A DNA stretch of 33,455 nucleotides from an uncultured Bacilli bacterium (GCA_910587775.1 CAJUNF010000013.1:1-33455), one strand, 5' to 3'. Positions 1-7,951 are shown, counted from the stretch's first letter. The notes: a model not told the origin generated them from the sequence alone. Translations and numbers: made by a program.

Positions 1-50
1 CACTAACAATATATCACATTTTACTCATTATTTCTAATCATTTATAACAC

Positions 51-78
51 AAAAAGCAAAAGATTTTCTCTTTTGCTT
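51..78 (-). terminator. Rho-independent terminator of the sigF-type gene
   Basis: A perfect 10-bp stem (arms 54-63 and 69-78, loop 64-68) is followed on the minus strand by a run of T. The stop codon of the sigma gene lies at the base of the stem, so this ends the spoIIAA-sigF transcript. Bases 1-50 show nothing else recognisable. Confidence 0.85.
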
Positions 79-739
79 ACGAGACATACTCTCCATAATA
101 AGATTGCATTTTCTTTAATCCTCTTTTTTCATATCTTGAAACCATAACTTGTGTCATATTCATAACTTTCGCAGTTTCACTTTGAGTCATATCACCAAAA
201 TAACGGTATGTAATAATTTTTTTCTCTTCTGGATTTAAAGTTTCATTCATACAATCCTTCAAAGTTAGTGTATCATCTAAATTTTCTTCCTTTTCATTAG
301 GAATCGTTTCATGATAATCTCTAGTTTGATCATCTTGAGAATCCATACTAACCATAATACGAGATCCAACTTCTATAATTTGTGAAACGCTATTAGGATC
401 TAATTCTAAAAAACAAGCAACTTCTTCATTAGTAGGAATCTTATGAATTTTTTGTGCTAAAGTACTTCTTGCTATTTCAATTCTTTGATAAGCTTTTAAA
501 ATATCTTTGCTTACCTTAATACTTTGGTTTTTATAAACCATTTGATACATTTCACCATAAACATATTCATAAGCGTAAGTAGAAAATTTAGTAGTACCAT
601 TTTTTTTATAATTTTGATAAGCTTTAACAATTCCTAAAGCACCTGCTTGGTACAAATCTTCAGAATCTACCCCATAAAAATTTTTAGCAATTTTAAAAAT
701 TAACCATTCATTTAACTTTACTATATCTGCTGTTTCCAT
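77..739 (-). CDS. sigF: Sporulation-type RNA polymerase sigma factor (SigF/SigB/SigG class)
   Basis: 220-residue sigma-70 family protein. Region 2 is visible near residues 15-75 (motifs DLYQAGALGIVKAY and FSTYAYEYVYGEM), region 3 near 80-130, and a region 4 helix-turn-helix near 180-215 (TQSETAKVMNMTQVMVSRYE), closest to the TQSEVAERLGISQVQVSR type of SigF/SigB/SigG. It is shorter than B. subtilis SigF (255 aa), mainly at the N-terminus. An AGGTGA ribosome site precedes the ATG. The gene lies 8 bp after a SpoIIAA-like gene and downstream of a dacF-like gene, matching the order of the spoIIA locus, which supports SigF over SigB. The anti-sigma gene spoIIAB is missing from its usual place. Family assignment is firm; the exact paralogue is an inference. 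Confidence 0.82.
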   Translation of the reverse strand: METADIVKLNEWLIFKIAKNFYGVDSEDLYQAGALGIVKAYQNYKKNGTTKFSTYAYEYVYGEMYQMVYKNQSIKVSKDILKAYQRIEIARSTLAQKIHKIPTNEEVACFLELDPNSVSQIIEVGSRIMVSMDSQDDQTRDYHETIPNEKEENLDDTLTLKDCMNETLNPEEKKIITYRYFGDMTQSETAKVMNMTQVMVSRYEKRGLKKMQSYYGEYVS

Positions 740-747
740 GATTTCAC

Positions 748-1080
748 CTAAACCTTTAAAATATCTAATGCTGTTAATTCTGTATCTGTTTCTTTAATAC
801 GTAATCTCTTCACTTCTTTTTTTAAATGATCTGGTACTTCACACAAATAAATTGATCCTTGATTTACTTTCATTGCATGTTTACTTCGAAGTAAACAATC
901 TAATCCTGATTCATCTACCTTTAAAACAGAAAATAAATTATATACTAAATATTTAATCCGATGTTTTAATAAAACGGGAGTTAAATAATTATTAATTTTA
1001 TATGTATTTTTTCTAGTCAAATTTCCATCAAGTCTTACAAACAAAACACCCTTACGATATTCTAAGTCCATATATAACAT
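748..1080 (-). CDS. spoIIAA: STAS-domain anti-sigma factor antagonist, SpoIIAA-like
   Basis: 110-residue single STAS domain. It aligns along its length with SpoIIAA/RsbV, including the N-terminal strand, the segment KYLVYNL and the switch loop KVDESGLDCLL (residues 54-64). In SpoIIAA and RsbV the loop reads D-S-S-G-L or D-S-T-G-L, and the first Ser is phosphorylated by the anti-sigma kinase. Here that position is Glu57, encoded by GAA, so the phosphosite is absent. AAGGAG lies 11 nt before the ATG. It is co-directional with and 8 bp from the sigma gene. The usual middle gene spoIIAB does not fit in that gap, so any partner anti-sigma factor must be encoded elsewhere or be lost. Confidence 0.8.
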   Translation of the reverse strand: MLYMDLEYRKGVLFVRLDGNLTRKNTYKINNYLTPVLLKHRIKYLVYNLFSVLKVDESGLDCLLRSKHAMKVNQGSIYLCEVPDHLKKEVKRLRIKETDTELTALDILKV

Positions 1081-1125
1081 GATTTATTTTGCTCCTTACA
1101 ATAAAAATATAGAGCAAAAAAAAAC

Positions 1126-1140
1126 AAGGTGATACACCTT
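1126..1140 (-). terminator. Terminator or attenuator hairpin in the spoIIAA leader
   Basis: A perfect 6-bp stem (AAGGTG/CACCTT, 3-nt loop) is followed on the minus strand by ten T in a row. It lies 46 bp before the spoIIAA start and about 190 bp past the LCP gene, which has its own terminator. It therefore probably acts on a transcript beginning in 1141-1330, either as a leader attenuator or as the end of a small RNA. The 1081-1332 gap contains nothing else beyond a possible promoter. Confidence 0.65.
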
Positions 1141-1221
1141 CGACAAAACAAGATAAAACTTTATAAAATTTTCTTTCGAATATTGTCTAAATCAGTACAA
1201 TATTGCTGAAAATATCTAATA

Positions 1222-1249
1222 AATATAATGAATCCCTTTTAGGAATCAA
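1222..1249 (-). promoter_or_regulatory. Possible sigma-A promoter for spoIIAA-sigF
   Basis: On the minus strand TTGATT, 16 nt, then TATATT. The predicted start, near 1215, would give a leader of about 135 nt containing the hairpin at 1126-1140. I see no convincing SigH-type promoter, which is what drives spoIIA in B. subtilis. Confidence 0.4.
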
Positions 1250-1313
1250 TATGATAAGAATCTAAATAAGCTTGATATATTCTACTATACTTACTTTTTT
1301 TAATCGAATGTAG

Positions 1314-1341
1314 GCAAGAAAAAAGTCAAGAATTACTTGAC
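1314..1341 (-). terminator. Terminator of the LCP-family gene
   Basis: Stem GTCAAG/CTTGAC (1325-1330 and 1336-1341, 5-nt loop) followed on the minus strand by TTTTTTCTT. The LCP stop codon falls in the loop. It separates the LCP gene from spoIIAA. Confidence 0.8.
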
Positions 1342-2799
1342 CTTTAAAATCTCTTTTATTTTTTGTTCTGCTTTTTCTACACTTTCTTGATCTGGAATCA
1401 TTACATAAGTAGTAACTCCAGACATAGAATAAACATGTTTATTTCCATCAGTTCCTTCCAAAATATTATTAGATATATTCCAAGAAGACCCAGCATCAAT
1501 TTGCTTTTGTAAAAAAGACATCAATTCATCAAAACTTAAATCTGTATCAAAACTTCCATCTAAAGCATTTAAAATAGTAGTATAATTCTTTAAAATAGAT
1601 GGACTTGCAATCTTCTGAATTAAAGCAGATAAAACTTGTTGTTGATGTAATGCTCTAGTCCGGTCTCCTAGTACAAAACTTTTTCGTTCTCTTGAATATG
1701 CAAGTGCTTGCTTACCATTTAAATGATTTAATCCTTCTTTAAAATGATAAGTAACCCATTCATTAATTGGTTCATCATAGTAATGAGCTGTAAACTCTTC
1801 TTCATTTGTAATATCAATACCATCTACGGCTTCTACTAAATTAACCAAAGAAGAGAAATTGATTTTCAAATAATAATCAATATTAGTATTTAATAATTTT
1901 TCTAAAGTTTTCATAGATGTATCAATACCATACAAACTTGCATGAGTAAGCTTATCTTTTGCATCCGTCATTCCTTCCAAAGAAACATAATAATCTCTTG
2001 GAATACTTGTCATTAAAACTTGATGAGTAATGGGATTAATTGTTAAAATCATATTGACATCACTGCGAGTAACTTTATTAATAACTCCATAATCATCTGT
2101 TCCTGATACATAAATAGAAAATGGTTGTTTTGTAATTTTCGTATCTTTACGTTTTACTTCATTTTTAAACTTAATCGAAATAGTTTCTAAAACCTTCACA
2201 TTATTTCTAAAATCATCATTTATTTCTGCAAAAAGATTTTTTTGAGACTCTTCCATTACTATAACTCGCAAATTTTTATTTAAAAGAGAATCAACTAACG
2301 TAGAATTATCTATCTCTTGCAATGTTAAACTGGTACGACTTTTTATTTCAGATTGTAACAATTTTGCTCCTTCTGAAAAATTAGTTCTAGGTACTCCAAT
2401 TTTTCCATTTTTAAATTCTTTTAAACTACCATAATTACTATCATTCAAAACTAAAACTTGATAATTTTCTATTTTTTCTCGACTTTGAAAAGCTCTTTCA
2501 AAGAAATTTAAAGTAGCACTTCCATAAAAAATTCCTACTCCTAAAAAGATAGAGAATAAAATACACATTACAGATCCAATCATTCTTTTAAGCCAATTTT
2601 TACTAATTATAAATCGAAATAAAAAGTAATTTAAAATTAATAAAATAACAAAAATGATAAATAAATATTTTATAGGTAAAATACCAATTCGATATACCAA
2701 GAAAAAAGAAACTATGCTAAATAACAAAAAAATAAAAAATAACGAACAAAAAATAACAGACTTTTTTATTTTCATTTTTTTCTTTACTTGTTTCGCCAC
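1333..2799 (-). CDS. LytR-CpsA-Psr (LCP) family cell-wall glycopolymer transferase
   Basis: 488 residues from GTG at 2799. A GTG at 2808 also opens the frame but lies inside the ribosome site GAAGGTGA, so the later GTG is preferred. Three hydrophobic helices fall near residues 15-37, 42-64 and 72-92, more than the single anchor of a typical LCP protein. An accessory region follows (about 110-200), then the catalytic LCP domain from about 230 to 410: a conserved SDVNMILTINP segment, the SIPRDYYV segment, and the substrate-binding region ALAYSRERK and GDRTRALHQQQ with its arginines. LCP enzymes move wall teichoic acid or capsule-type polymers from a lipid carrier to peptidoglycan outside the membrane. 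It sits between dacF and spoIIAA on the same strand. Its promoter overlaps a palindrome. Confidence 0.87.
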   Translation of the reverse strand: MAKQVKKKMKIKKSVIFCSLFFIFLLFSIVSFFLVYRIGILPIKYLFIIFVILLILNYFLFRFIISKNWLKRMIGSVMCILFSIFLGVGIFYGSATLNFFERAFQSREKIENYQVLVLNDSNYGSLKEFKNGKIGVPRTNFSEGAKLLQSEIKSRTSLTLQEIDNSTLVDSLLNKNLRVIVMEESQKNLFAEINDDFRNNVKVLETISIKFKNEVKRKDTKITKQPFSIYVSGTDDYGVINKVTRSDVNMILTINPITHQVLMTSIPRDYYVSLEGMTDAKDKLTHASLYGIDTSMKTLEKLLNTNIDYYLKINFSSLVNLVEAVDGIDITNEEEFTAHYYDEPINEWVTYHFKEGLNHLNGKQALAYSRERKSFVLGDRTRALHQQQVLSALIQKIASPSILKNYTTILNALDGSFDTDLSFDELMSFLQKQIDAGSSWNISNNILEGTDGNKHVYSMSGVTTYVMIPDQESVEKAEQKIKEILKVK

Positions 2800-2818
2800 A
2801 TGTTTCACCTTCTATTAA

Positions 2819-2847
2819 ATTATACTAAAAAGTAATTTTGAATGAAA
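2819..2847 (-). promoter_or_regulatory. Promoter of the LCP-family gene
   Basis: TATAAT at 2824-2819 on the minus strand, with a weak -35 (TTTCAT, 17-nt spacer). The leader before GTG 2799 would be only about 13 nt. The -35 lies inside the palindrome at 2836-2861. Confidence 0.55.
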
Positions 2848-2861
2848 TATTTCAATCAAAA
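2836..2861. promoter_or_regulatory. 26-bp near-perfect palindrome, candidate operator
   Basis: TTTTGA, one mismatched pair, then TGAAATATTTCA and the mirror image: 24 of 26 bases are symmetric around 2848.5. It covers the predicted -35 of the LCP gene and is not followed by a T-run, so it looks like a dimeric repressor site rather than a terminator. The binding protein is unknown. Confidence 0.5.
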
Positions 2862-2930
2862 CTTGACAGAAAAATAGTAAAAGTAATATTTTTTTACATT
2901 CAAGAAAAAAAGAAATAGTAATATTCCTTT

Positions 2931-4073
2931 TTATGTAAATGAAATTATAAAACGAAAATTTCGATAAAATAAATCCCATATACTTGCTTTTAAAATATTT
3001 TCTTTTGCTACTAAAGACTCTTCTTTAATCACTTTACCATTTTGATCTTTTATAACAACTTTACCAACAACATCACCTTCTTGTAATGGTGCTTTTACCT
3101 CATCCATTTGAACTTCTTTTGTATAAGTATTAACTTCATCATTTACTTTTTTAAGTTCTATAATATCATTTGACAATATAGCTTCTGTCTCTTCTTTCTT
3201 CCCATCATTTACTTTTACAGATCCTAAAACTTCACCTTTTTTTAAGATAGTTTGTACTTGATAAGTATTAAAGCCATAATTAAGTAAATTTGTTGTATCA
3301 CTACTTCTTTGATCTGGAGTAGAAACTCCCATTACAACAGAAACAAGACGTAAATCTCCTCTTTTGGCTGTAGTTGTAACACAATATCCTGCACCTTCTG
3401 TAAATCCAGTTTTTAATCCATCAGCACCATTATAAAAACGTACCAATTTATTTGTATTAACAAGCCATGTACTACTTCCATCTGGTTTTTTTAAATAATC
3501 CTCATAGATACTCGTAAACTCTAAGATTTTTTCATGTTTTAAAAGTTCTCTTCCCATAATACTCATATCCCTTGCACTACTATAATGATTTTCTGCATCA
3601 AGACCATGTGGATTAACAAAATGAGTATTCGTTAAACCAAGTTCCTTTGCTCGATCATTCATCATTTTAACAAAATTCTCAACACTTCCACCAACTTTTT
3701 CCGATAAAGCAATAACTGCATCATTTCCACTTGCAATAGCAATACCTTTTAAAAGTTCTTCAACTTTATAAGTATCCCCTTCTTGTAAAAAGATTTGACT
3801 TCCACCCATACTAGATGCATTTTTACTAATCATAACAGAATCATCAAATTTTAGCTTTCCACTATCAATTGCTTCCATAATTAAAAGCATACTCATAATC
3901 TTTGTCATAGAAGCAGGTTTTAATTGTTCATCACTATTCTTCTCAAATAAAACGCGCCCTGTACTTGCTTCAATTAAAATTGCACTTTTACTATTTGGTG
4001 CTAAATCTTCCTCTGCATAAAATATGGGAATAAAAGAAAAGAAACAAAGAATTCCCACTAAAACTTTTTTCAT
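2931..4073 (-). CDS. dacF: D-alanyl-D-alanine carboxypeptidase, PBP5/DacF type
   Basis: 380 residues. A signal peptide (1-20, cut near FYA-EE) precedes the S11 peptidase domain with all three active-site boxes: SxxK (Ser55-Met-Thr-Lys58), SGN (115-117) and KTG (221-223). A C-terminal beta domain follows (about 265-350), ending in an aromatic and basic tail (about 360-380) typical of the amphipathic anchor on the outer face of the membrane. It removes the terminal D-Ala from muropeptides and so limits cross-linking. In B. subtilis dacF precedes spoIIAA; here it is upstream on the same strand with one LCP gene between, which favours DacF over DacA. The divergent neighbour is also a D,D-carboxypeptidase. 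Confidence 0.87.
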   Translation of the reverse strand: MKKVLVGILCFFSFIPIFYAEEDLAPNSKSAILIEASTGRVLFEKNSDEQLKPASMTKIMSMLLIMEAIDSGKLKFDDSVMISKNASSMGGSQIFLQEGDTYKVEELLKGIAIASGNDAVIALSEKVGGSVENFVKMMNDRAKELGLTNTHFVNPHGLDAENHYSSARDMSIMGRELLKHEKILEFTSIYEDYLKKPDGSSTWLVNTNKLVRFYNGADGLKTGFTEGAGYCVTTTAKRGDLRLVSVVMGVSTPDQRSSDTTNLLNYGFNTYQVQTILKKGEVLGSVKVNDGKKEETEAILSNDIIELKKVNDEVNTYTKEVQMDEVKAPLQEGDVVGKVVIKDQNGKVIKEESLVAKENILKASIWDLFYRNFRFIISFT

Positions 4074-4100
4074 ACTCCACCTCTAATAAAAAATTATGTA

Positions 4101-4157
4101 ATGTTTTAAAAAATATGAATTGATTAGAAAAAAGTATGAAAATAATTTTTAAAACAT
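4101..4157. promoter_or_regulatory. Inverted repeat and promoter region between dacF and vanY
   Basis: Two 16-nt arms (4101-4116 and 4142-4157, core ATGTTTTAAAAA) are inverted copies with one mismatch, 25 bp apart. A plus-strand promoter TTGATT (4120-4125), 17 nt, TAATTT (4143-4148) fits between them for vanY. The arms lie between two divergent D,D-carboxypeptidase genes and could be a shared control site. Confidence 0.45.
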
Positions 4158-4178
4158 AAATAAAATTAGGTGATTATT

Positions 4179-5273
4179 ATGAGACATAAATATAGTATTA
4201 TTTTCTTATTTCTTTTAATATCTATTACTATATATTTTCATAGTCAAAATAAAAAAAGCATAGATTATAAAAAAGAGGTGATTACTATTATGAAAGAAAA
4301 AAATATTTACAATCAAATTTCACAAAAAGAATATAACAAAACAATAGAAACGATGATTCAAAATGGAGACTTTCAAGAAAAATATTTTAAAGACTACTAC
4401 GAAATAAATTATCAAGAAAAAGAAAACTTTACAAAACTTGTAAATATATTCTTTGAAAAAAATTATTCTACAGAAGAAATTAATAATATTTTTGAATATC
4501 TAAATGATAGAAATATTGAAAAATTAGTAAATCTAGATTACATTGAACTTGGAGATTATATTAAAGTAAATAATGTTGAAGTCGATAAAATAGAAAGATA
4601 CAAAAACTATCAAAATCAAAATCATACTACATTAAAAGATTCTGTAACGTTAGTAAATATTGGTTTAGATGAAGAGTTTTATTCTAAAATAGAAACTATT
4701 AGTAACCCAGACTCTTATACTGTTTTAATTAATAAATATCGTGCTCTACCAGAAGACTATGCTCCAAAAGATTTACAAAGTTTAAGTATCAATTCTAATA
4801 TGAAATTACGAAAAGTAGCTGCAGAGGCTTATGAAGAACTACAAAATGCTGCTTTATTAGATCAAATAATTATTATTCCTTTTAGTACATATAGAACCAA
4901 AGAATATCAAAATAAATTATATACAAATTATGTGAGAGAAGATGGAAAAGAATCTGCAGATACTTACTCTGCAAGACCAAGACATTCTGAACACGAAACA
5001 GGACTTGCAGTAGATGTAAGAAGTAATAATTTAATAGATAATTTAACAGATGATGATTATAAATGGATGCTTAATAATTCATATAAGTATGGGTTTATCG
5101 TAAGATATGCCTATGCATCTAGTGCTATTACAGGATATATGGAAGAACCATGGCATTTAAGATATGTAGGAATAGACATAGCAACAGATATTCATGAAAA
5201 AAATATAACTTTTGATGAATATTATGACTTATATTTAAAAGAAAAATGTCTACACTCTGAAAAAAGGCTTTAA
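4179..5273 (+). CDS. VanY-type D,D-carboxypeptidase (peptidase M15)
   Basis: 364 residues from ATG 4179. A GTG at 4170 is part of the AGGTGA ribosome site and is not the start. An N-terminal signal anchor (about 4-20) is followed by a charged, mostly helical region to about 150 with no recognised domain. The M15B zinc peptidase domain spans about 180-340: SEHETGLAVD carries zinc ligands His272 and Asp279, and EEPWH carries catalytic Glu323 and ligand His326. It is expected to trim D-Ala from peptidoglycan stem peptides outside the membrane. No vanR/vanS/vanH/vanA genes are nearby, so this is housekeeping wall remodelling rather than a glycopeptide-resistance cluster. Confidence 0.85.
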   Translation: MRHKYSIIFLFLLISITIYFHSQNKKSIDYKKEVITIMKEKNIYNQISQKEYNKTIETMIQNGDFQEKYFKDYYEINYQEKENFTKLVNIFFEKNYSTEEINNIFEYLNDRNIEKLVNLDYIELGDYIKVNNVEVDKIERYKNYQNQNHTTLKDSVTLVNIGLDEEFYSKIETISNPDSYTVLINKYRALPEDYAPKDLQSLSINSNMKLRKVAAEAYEELQNAALLDQIIIIPFSTYRTKEYQNKLYTNYVREDGKESADTYSARPRHSEHETGLAVDVRSNNLIDNLTDDDYKWMLNNSYKYGFIVRYAYASSAITGYMEEPWHLRYVGIDIATDIHEKNITFDEYYDLYLKEKCLHSEKRL

Positions 5274-5290
5274 TCATAAAGTCTTTTTTT
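5261..5290. terminator. Bidirectional terminator between vanY and dut
   Basis: A 12-bp stem (arms 5261-5272 and 5277-5288) with one G-U type mismatch and a 4-nt loop has A-run/T-run flanks on both sides. It serves the convergent vanY and dut genes, whose stop codons lie within it. Confidence 0.85.
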
Positions 5291-5741
5291 AATCAGTAGA
5301 ACCAAATTCACCAACACGTGTTTCTATACTTTTATCTTGATCAACTTTTAAATAATTTAAAAATATAACCTGACCAATTACATCACCTTTATGAATAACT
5401 AAATCCTCTTTTAAAAAATTATAGTATTGAAAATAAAAGTGACCATCATTTGTAACATTTCCATAGTAATCTGCATCAACAATACCTATACTATTAGCCA
5501 TCAAAAATCCTTTTTTAGGTCCACTGCTGCGATTTACTAAAATGAAAAATTCATCATCTTTACAATATGCTTTAAGTCCTGTTGGAATTAGTGTAGGTTT
5601 CATTCCAAATTCATAAGGAGGAATAATGACATCTTCTGCTGCTTCAACATCATACCCAGCACTTAACTTAGTTTTGCGAACAGGCATATGAATATCTGCA
5701 TTTTCATATCCTTTTACAACTTCAAAACCTCGTTCTCTCAT
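5289..5741 (-). CDS. dut: dUTP diphosphatase (dUTPase)
   Basis: 150 residues, the usual length for the trimeric dUTPase family, which hydrolyses dUTP to dUMP and diphosphate. The conserved motifs appear in order: motif 1 SAGYDVEA (27-34), motif 2 NRSSGPKKG (70-78), motif 3 with the catalytic Asp in GIVDADYYGNV (86-96), motif 4 GDVIGQVIF (119-127) and a C-terminal motif 5 GEFGSTD (144-150), which closes over the active site. The ATG overlaps the pnp stop as ATGA, so translation is probably coupled to pnp. Confidence 0.9.
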   Translation of the reverse strand: MRERGFEVVKGYENADIHMPVRKTKLSAGYDVEAAEDVIIPPYEFGMKPTLIPTGLKAYCKDDEFFILVNRSSGPKKGFLMANSIGIVDADYYGNVTNDGHFYFQYYNFLKEDLVIHKGDVIGQVIFLNYLKVDQDKSIETRVGEFGSTD

Positions 5742-7903
5742 TTCTTTTCCTCATCTTTAGACTTTTCTACTTTTTTTGGCTTTGGTAAAGCTTCTTTTCG
5801 AGATAAATTTAAACGTCCACGATTATCATAACCCATTGATTTTACTAAAATTTCATCTCCAACTTTAACAATATCGTTTGGTTTTTCTACTCGCTTATGA
5901 TCAAGTTGTGAAACATGCACAAGTCCTTCACATCCTGGCCATAACTCTACAAAACATCCAAATTCTTCTACTTTAGTAACGCGTCCTGTATAAACCTTAC
6001 CAAACTCAACTTCTCTTACAACATTCAAAATCATTTCTTTTGTAGTTGCAATAATAGAAGCATCTGTATGATATATAATAACTCTTCCATCATCTTCTAA
6101 ATCTACTTTAACTGCATCTTTATCATTTACTGTATTAACATGACTTGCTTCTAAAATAATTTTAGTAATCATTTCTCCACCGCGACCTATAACATCTTTA
6201 ATCTTTTCAGGATTAATTTTAAATGTTTCAATCTTTGGTGCATAAGGACTAAGTTCTTTTCTAGGTAGAGAAATAATTCCAGACATCATATCTAAAATTT
6301 CCAAACGCGCTTTTTTTGCTTGATTAAGAGCATCTTTCAAAATCTTTTCAGTAACACCTTTAATTTTAATATCCATTTGTAATGCTGTAATACCAGTTTT
6401 TGTTCCTGCTACCTTAAAATCCATATCTCCCATATGATCTTCTAATCCTTGGATATCTGTTAAAATAGTATATTTCTTTCCATCAGTACTTGCAATAAGT
6501 CCCATAGCAATTCCTGCTACAGGTGCTTTAATTGGAACACCTGCTGCCATTAACGATAAACATCCAGCACAAATAGTTGCTTGACTACTACTACCATTAC
6601 TCTCTAAAATTTCACTTACTACACGTACAGTATAAGGAAATTCTTCTTCATCAGGTATTACACTAGCAAGCGCTCTTTCACCTAATGCTCCATGTCCAAT
6701 TTCTCTTCTTCCAGGACTTCCATAACGACCTGTTTCATGAACAGAAAAAGGTGGAAAATTATAATGAAGCATAAAGCGTTTTGAATCTTCAATTCCAAGT
6801 CCATCTAAAATTTGATGTTCACCAATTGCTCCAAGTGTAGTTGTTGCAAGACTCTGTGTTTGACCTCTTGTAAATACTGCTGAACCATGTGTTCTTGGAA
6901 GTAAATCAATACTTGCAGACAAAGGTCTTATTTCATCCATCTTTCTTCCATCTGGACGAATCTTTTTATCTGTAATCAAATATCTAACTTGTTTTCCTTC
7001 ACATGCCTCTAAGATCTTTCGAACTTGTTTTAAAATTTCTTCTTTTGTTTCATCTTCATGGTATAGTTCTTCAAAATGATTTATCGTATTTTCTTTAATT
7101 TCATCAACTTTTGCATAACTTTCTAACTTATCTTTAATTTGAATTGCATCTAACATATCTTTAGCAGCAAACTCTTCTACAGATTTTTCTAAATCTTCAT
7201 CTAATTGAGCTAATGGTAAATCAACTTTTGGTACACCAATTTCTTTTATAATCTTAGTTTGAAAAGCACAAAGTTTCTTAATCTCTTCATGACCAAACAA
7301 AATAGCCTCAAGCATTTCCTTTTCACTCAAATTTTGAGCACCAGCCTCTACCATACAAATTGCATCTTTTGTTCCTGCAACCGTTAAATTTAAAGAACTT
7401 TCTTCTAACTGAGAAGTGGTTGGATTAATGACATATTCTTTTCCAATTTTTCCAACTACTACCCCACTTACTGGTCCATCAAATGGAATATCACTAATTC
7501 CCAAACACAAAGAAGAACCAAAAAGAGCTGCCATAACTGGAGAATTATCTTGATCCACAGATAAAACAGTATTAACTACTTGTATCTCAGAACGTAATCC
7601 CTCATCAAACATAGGACGAATTGGACGATCAATAATTCTTGCTGCAAGTGTTGCTTCATCAGTAGGTCTTCCCTCTCTTTTAATAAAGCCACCTGGAATT
7701 TTTCCTACAGAATAAAGTTTTTCTTGATAATAAACTTGAAGTGGAAAGAAATCTTGTGAAACAGTATTTCCCATTACACAAACCGATAAAACTACGGTAT
7801 CACCATATCGAACTAAAACTGATCCATTAGTTTGTTTGGCAAGTTCTCCAACTTCTACTACTAATTTTCTACCTAAAAAATTATGCTCATATACTTTTTT
7901 CAT
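5738..7903 (-). CDS. pnp: Polyribonucleotide nucleotidyltransferase (PNPase)
   Basis: 721 residues from ATG 7903, preceded by AAAGGAGAG; a longer reading from 7933 would add ten residues and lacks a ribosome site. Two RNase PH domains flank a helical linker. The second holds the phosphorolytic core (FTRGQTQSLATTTLGA, and DGLGIEDSKRFMLHYNFPPF). A KH domain (KIKDVIGRGGEMI) and an S1 domain (GRVTKVEEFGCFVEL) follow near the C-terminus. PNPase is a trimeric 3'-to-5' phosphorolytic exoribonuclease in mRNA decay. It follows rpsO, as in most Bacilli, with a terminator between them that allows uncoupled expression. It ends in TGA, overlapping dut. Confidence 0.95.
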   Translation of the reverse strand: MKKVYEHNFLGRKLVVEVGELAKQTNGSVLVRYGDTVVLSVCVMGNTVSQDFFPLQVYYQEKLYSVGKIPGGFIKREGRPTDEATLAARIIDRPIRPMFDEGLRSEIQVVNTVLSVDQDNSPVMAALFGSSLCLGISDIPFDGPVSGVVVGKIGKEYVINPTTSQLEESSLNLTVAGTKDAICMVEAGAQNLSEKEMLEAILFGHEEIKKLCAFQTKIIKEIGVPKVDLPLAQLDEDLEKSVEEFAAKDMLDAIQIKDKLESYAKVDEIKENTINHFEELYHEDETKEEILKQVRKILEACEGKQVRYLITDKKIRPDGRKMDEIRPLSASIDLLPRTHGSAVFTRGQTQSLATTTLGAIGEHQILDGLGIEDSKRFMLHYNFPPFSVHETGRYGSPGRREIGHGALGERALASVIPDEEEFPYTVRVVSEILESNGSSSQATICAGCLSLMAAGVPIKAPVAGIAMGLIASTDGKKYTILTDIQGLEDHMGDMDFKVAGTKTGITALQMDIKIKGVTEKILKDALNQAKKARLEILDMMSGIISLPRKELSPYAPKIETFKINPEKIKDVIGRGGEMITKIILEASHVNTVNDKDAVKVDLEDDGRVIIYHTDASIIATTKEMILNVVREVEFGKVYTGRVTKVEEFGCFVELWPGCEGLVHVSQLDHKRVEKPNDIVKVGDEILVKSMGYDNRGRLNLSRKEALPKPKKVEKSKDEEKK

Positions 7904-7923
7904 AATTCTCTCCTTTACTTTTA

Positions 7924-7949
7924 AAAAAGACACTTAAAAAATTTAAGTG
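7924..7949 (-). terminator. Terminator between rpsO and pnp
   Basis: Stem CACTTAAA/TTTAAGTG (7931-7938 and 7942-7949) followed on the minus strand by TCTTTTTT. It lies directly after the rpsO stop and before the pnp ribosome site. Partial readthrough would supply pnp. Confidence 0.75.
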
Positions 7950-7951
7950 CC

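Noticed and set aside
1081..1332. Riboswitch or T-box in the long gap before spoIIAA
   Set aside because: Only one short hairpin with a T-run and a possible promoter are visible; there is no T-box sequence or known aptamer pattern.
4179..5273. Glycopeptide resistance cluster because of VanY
   Set aside because: No vanR, vanS, vanH, vanA or vanX lies nearby, and VanY-type peptidases are common housekeeping wall enzymes in low-GC bacteria.
5738..5741. TGA read as Trp (Mycoplasma code)
   Set aside because: pnp, infB and the HipA-like gene all end at TGA exactly where the family ends, and Trp is encoded by TGG.
7904..7933. Longer PNPase N-terminus of ten extra residues
   Set aside because: It would place the strong AAAGGAGAG site inside the gene. 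The ATG at 7903 fits family alignments.
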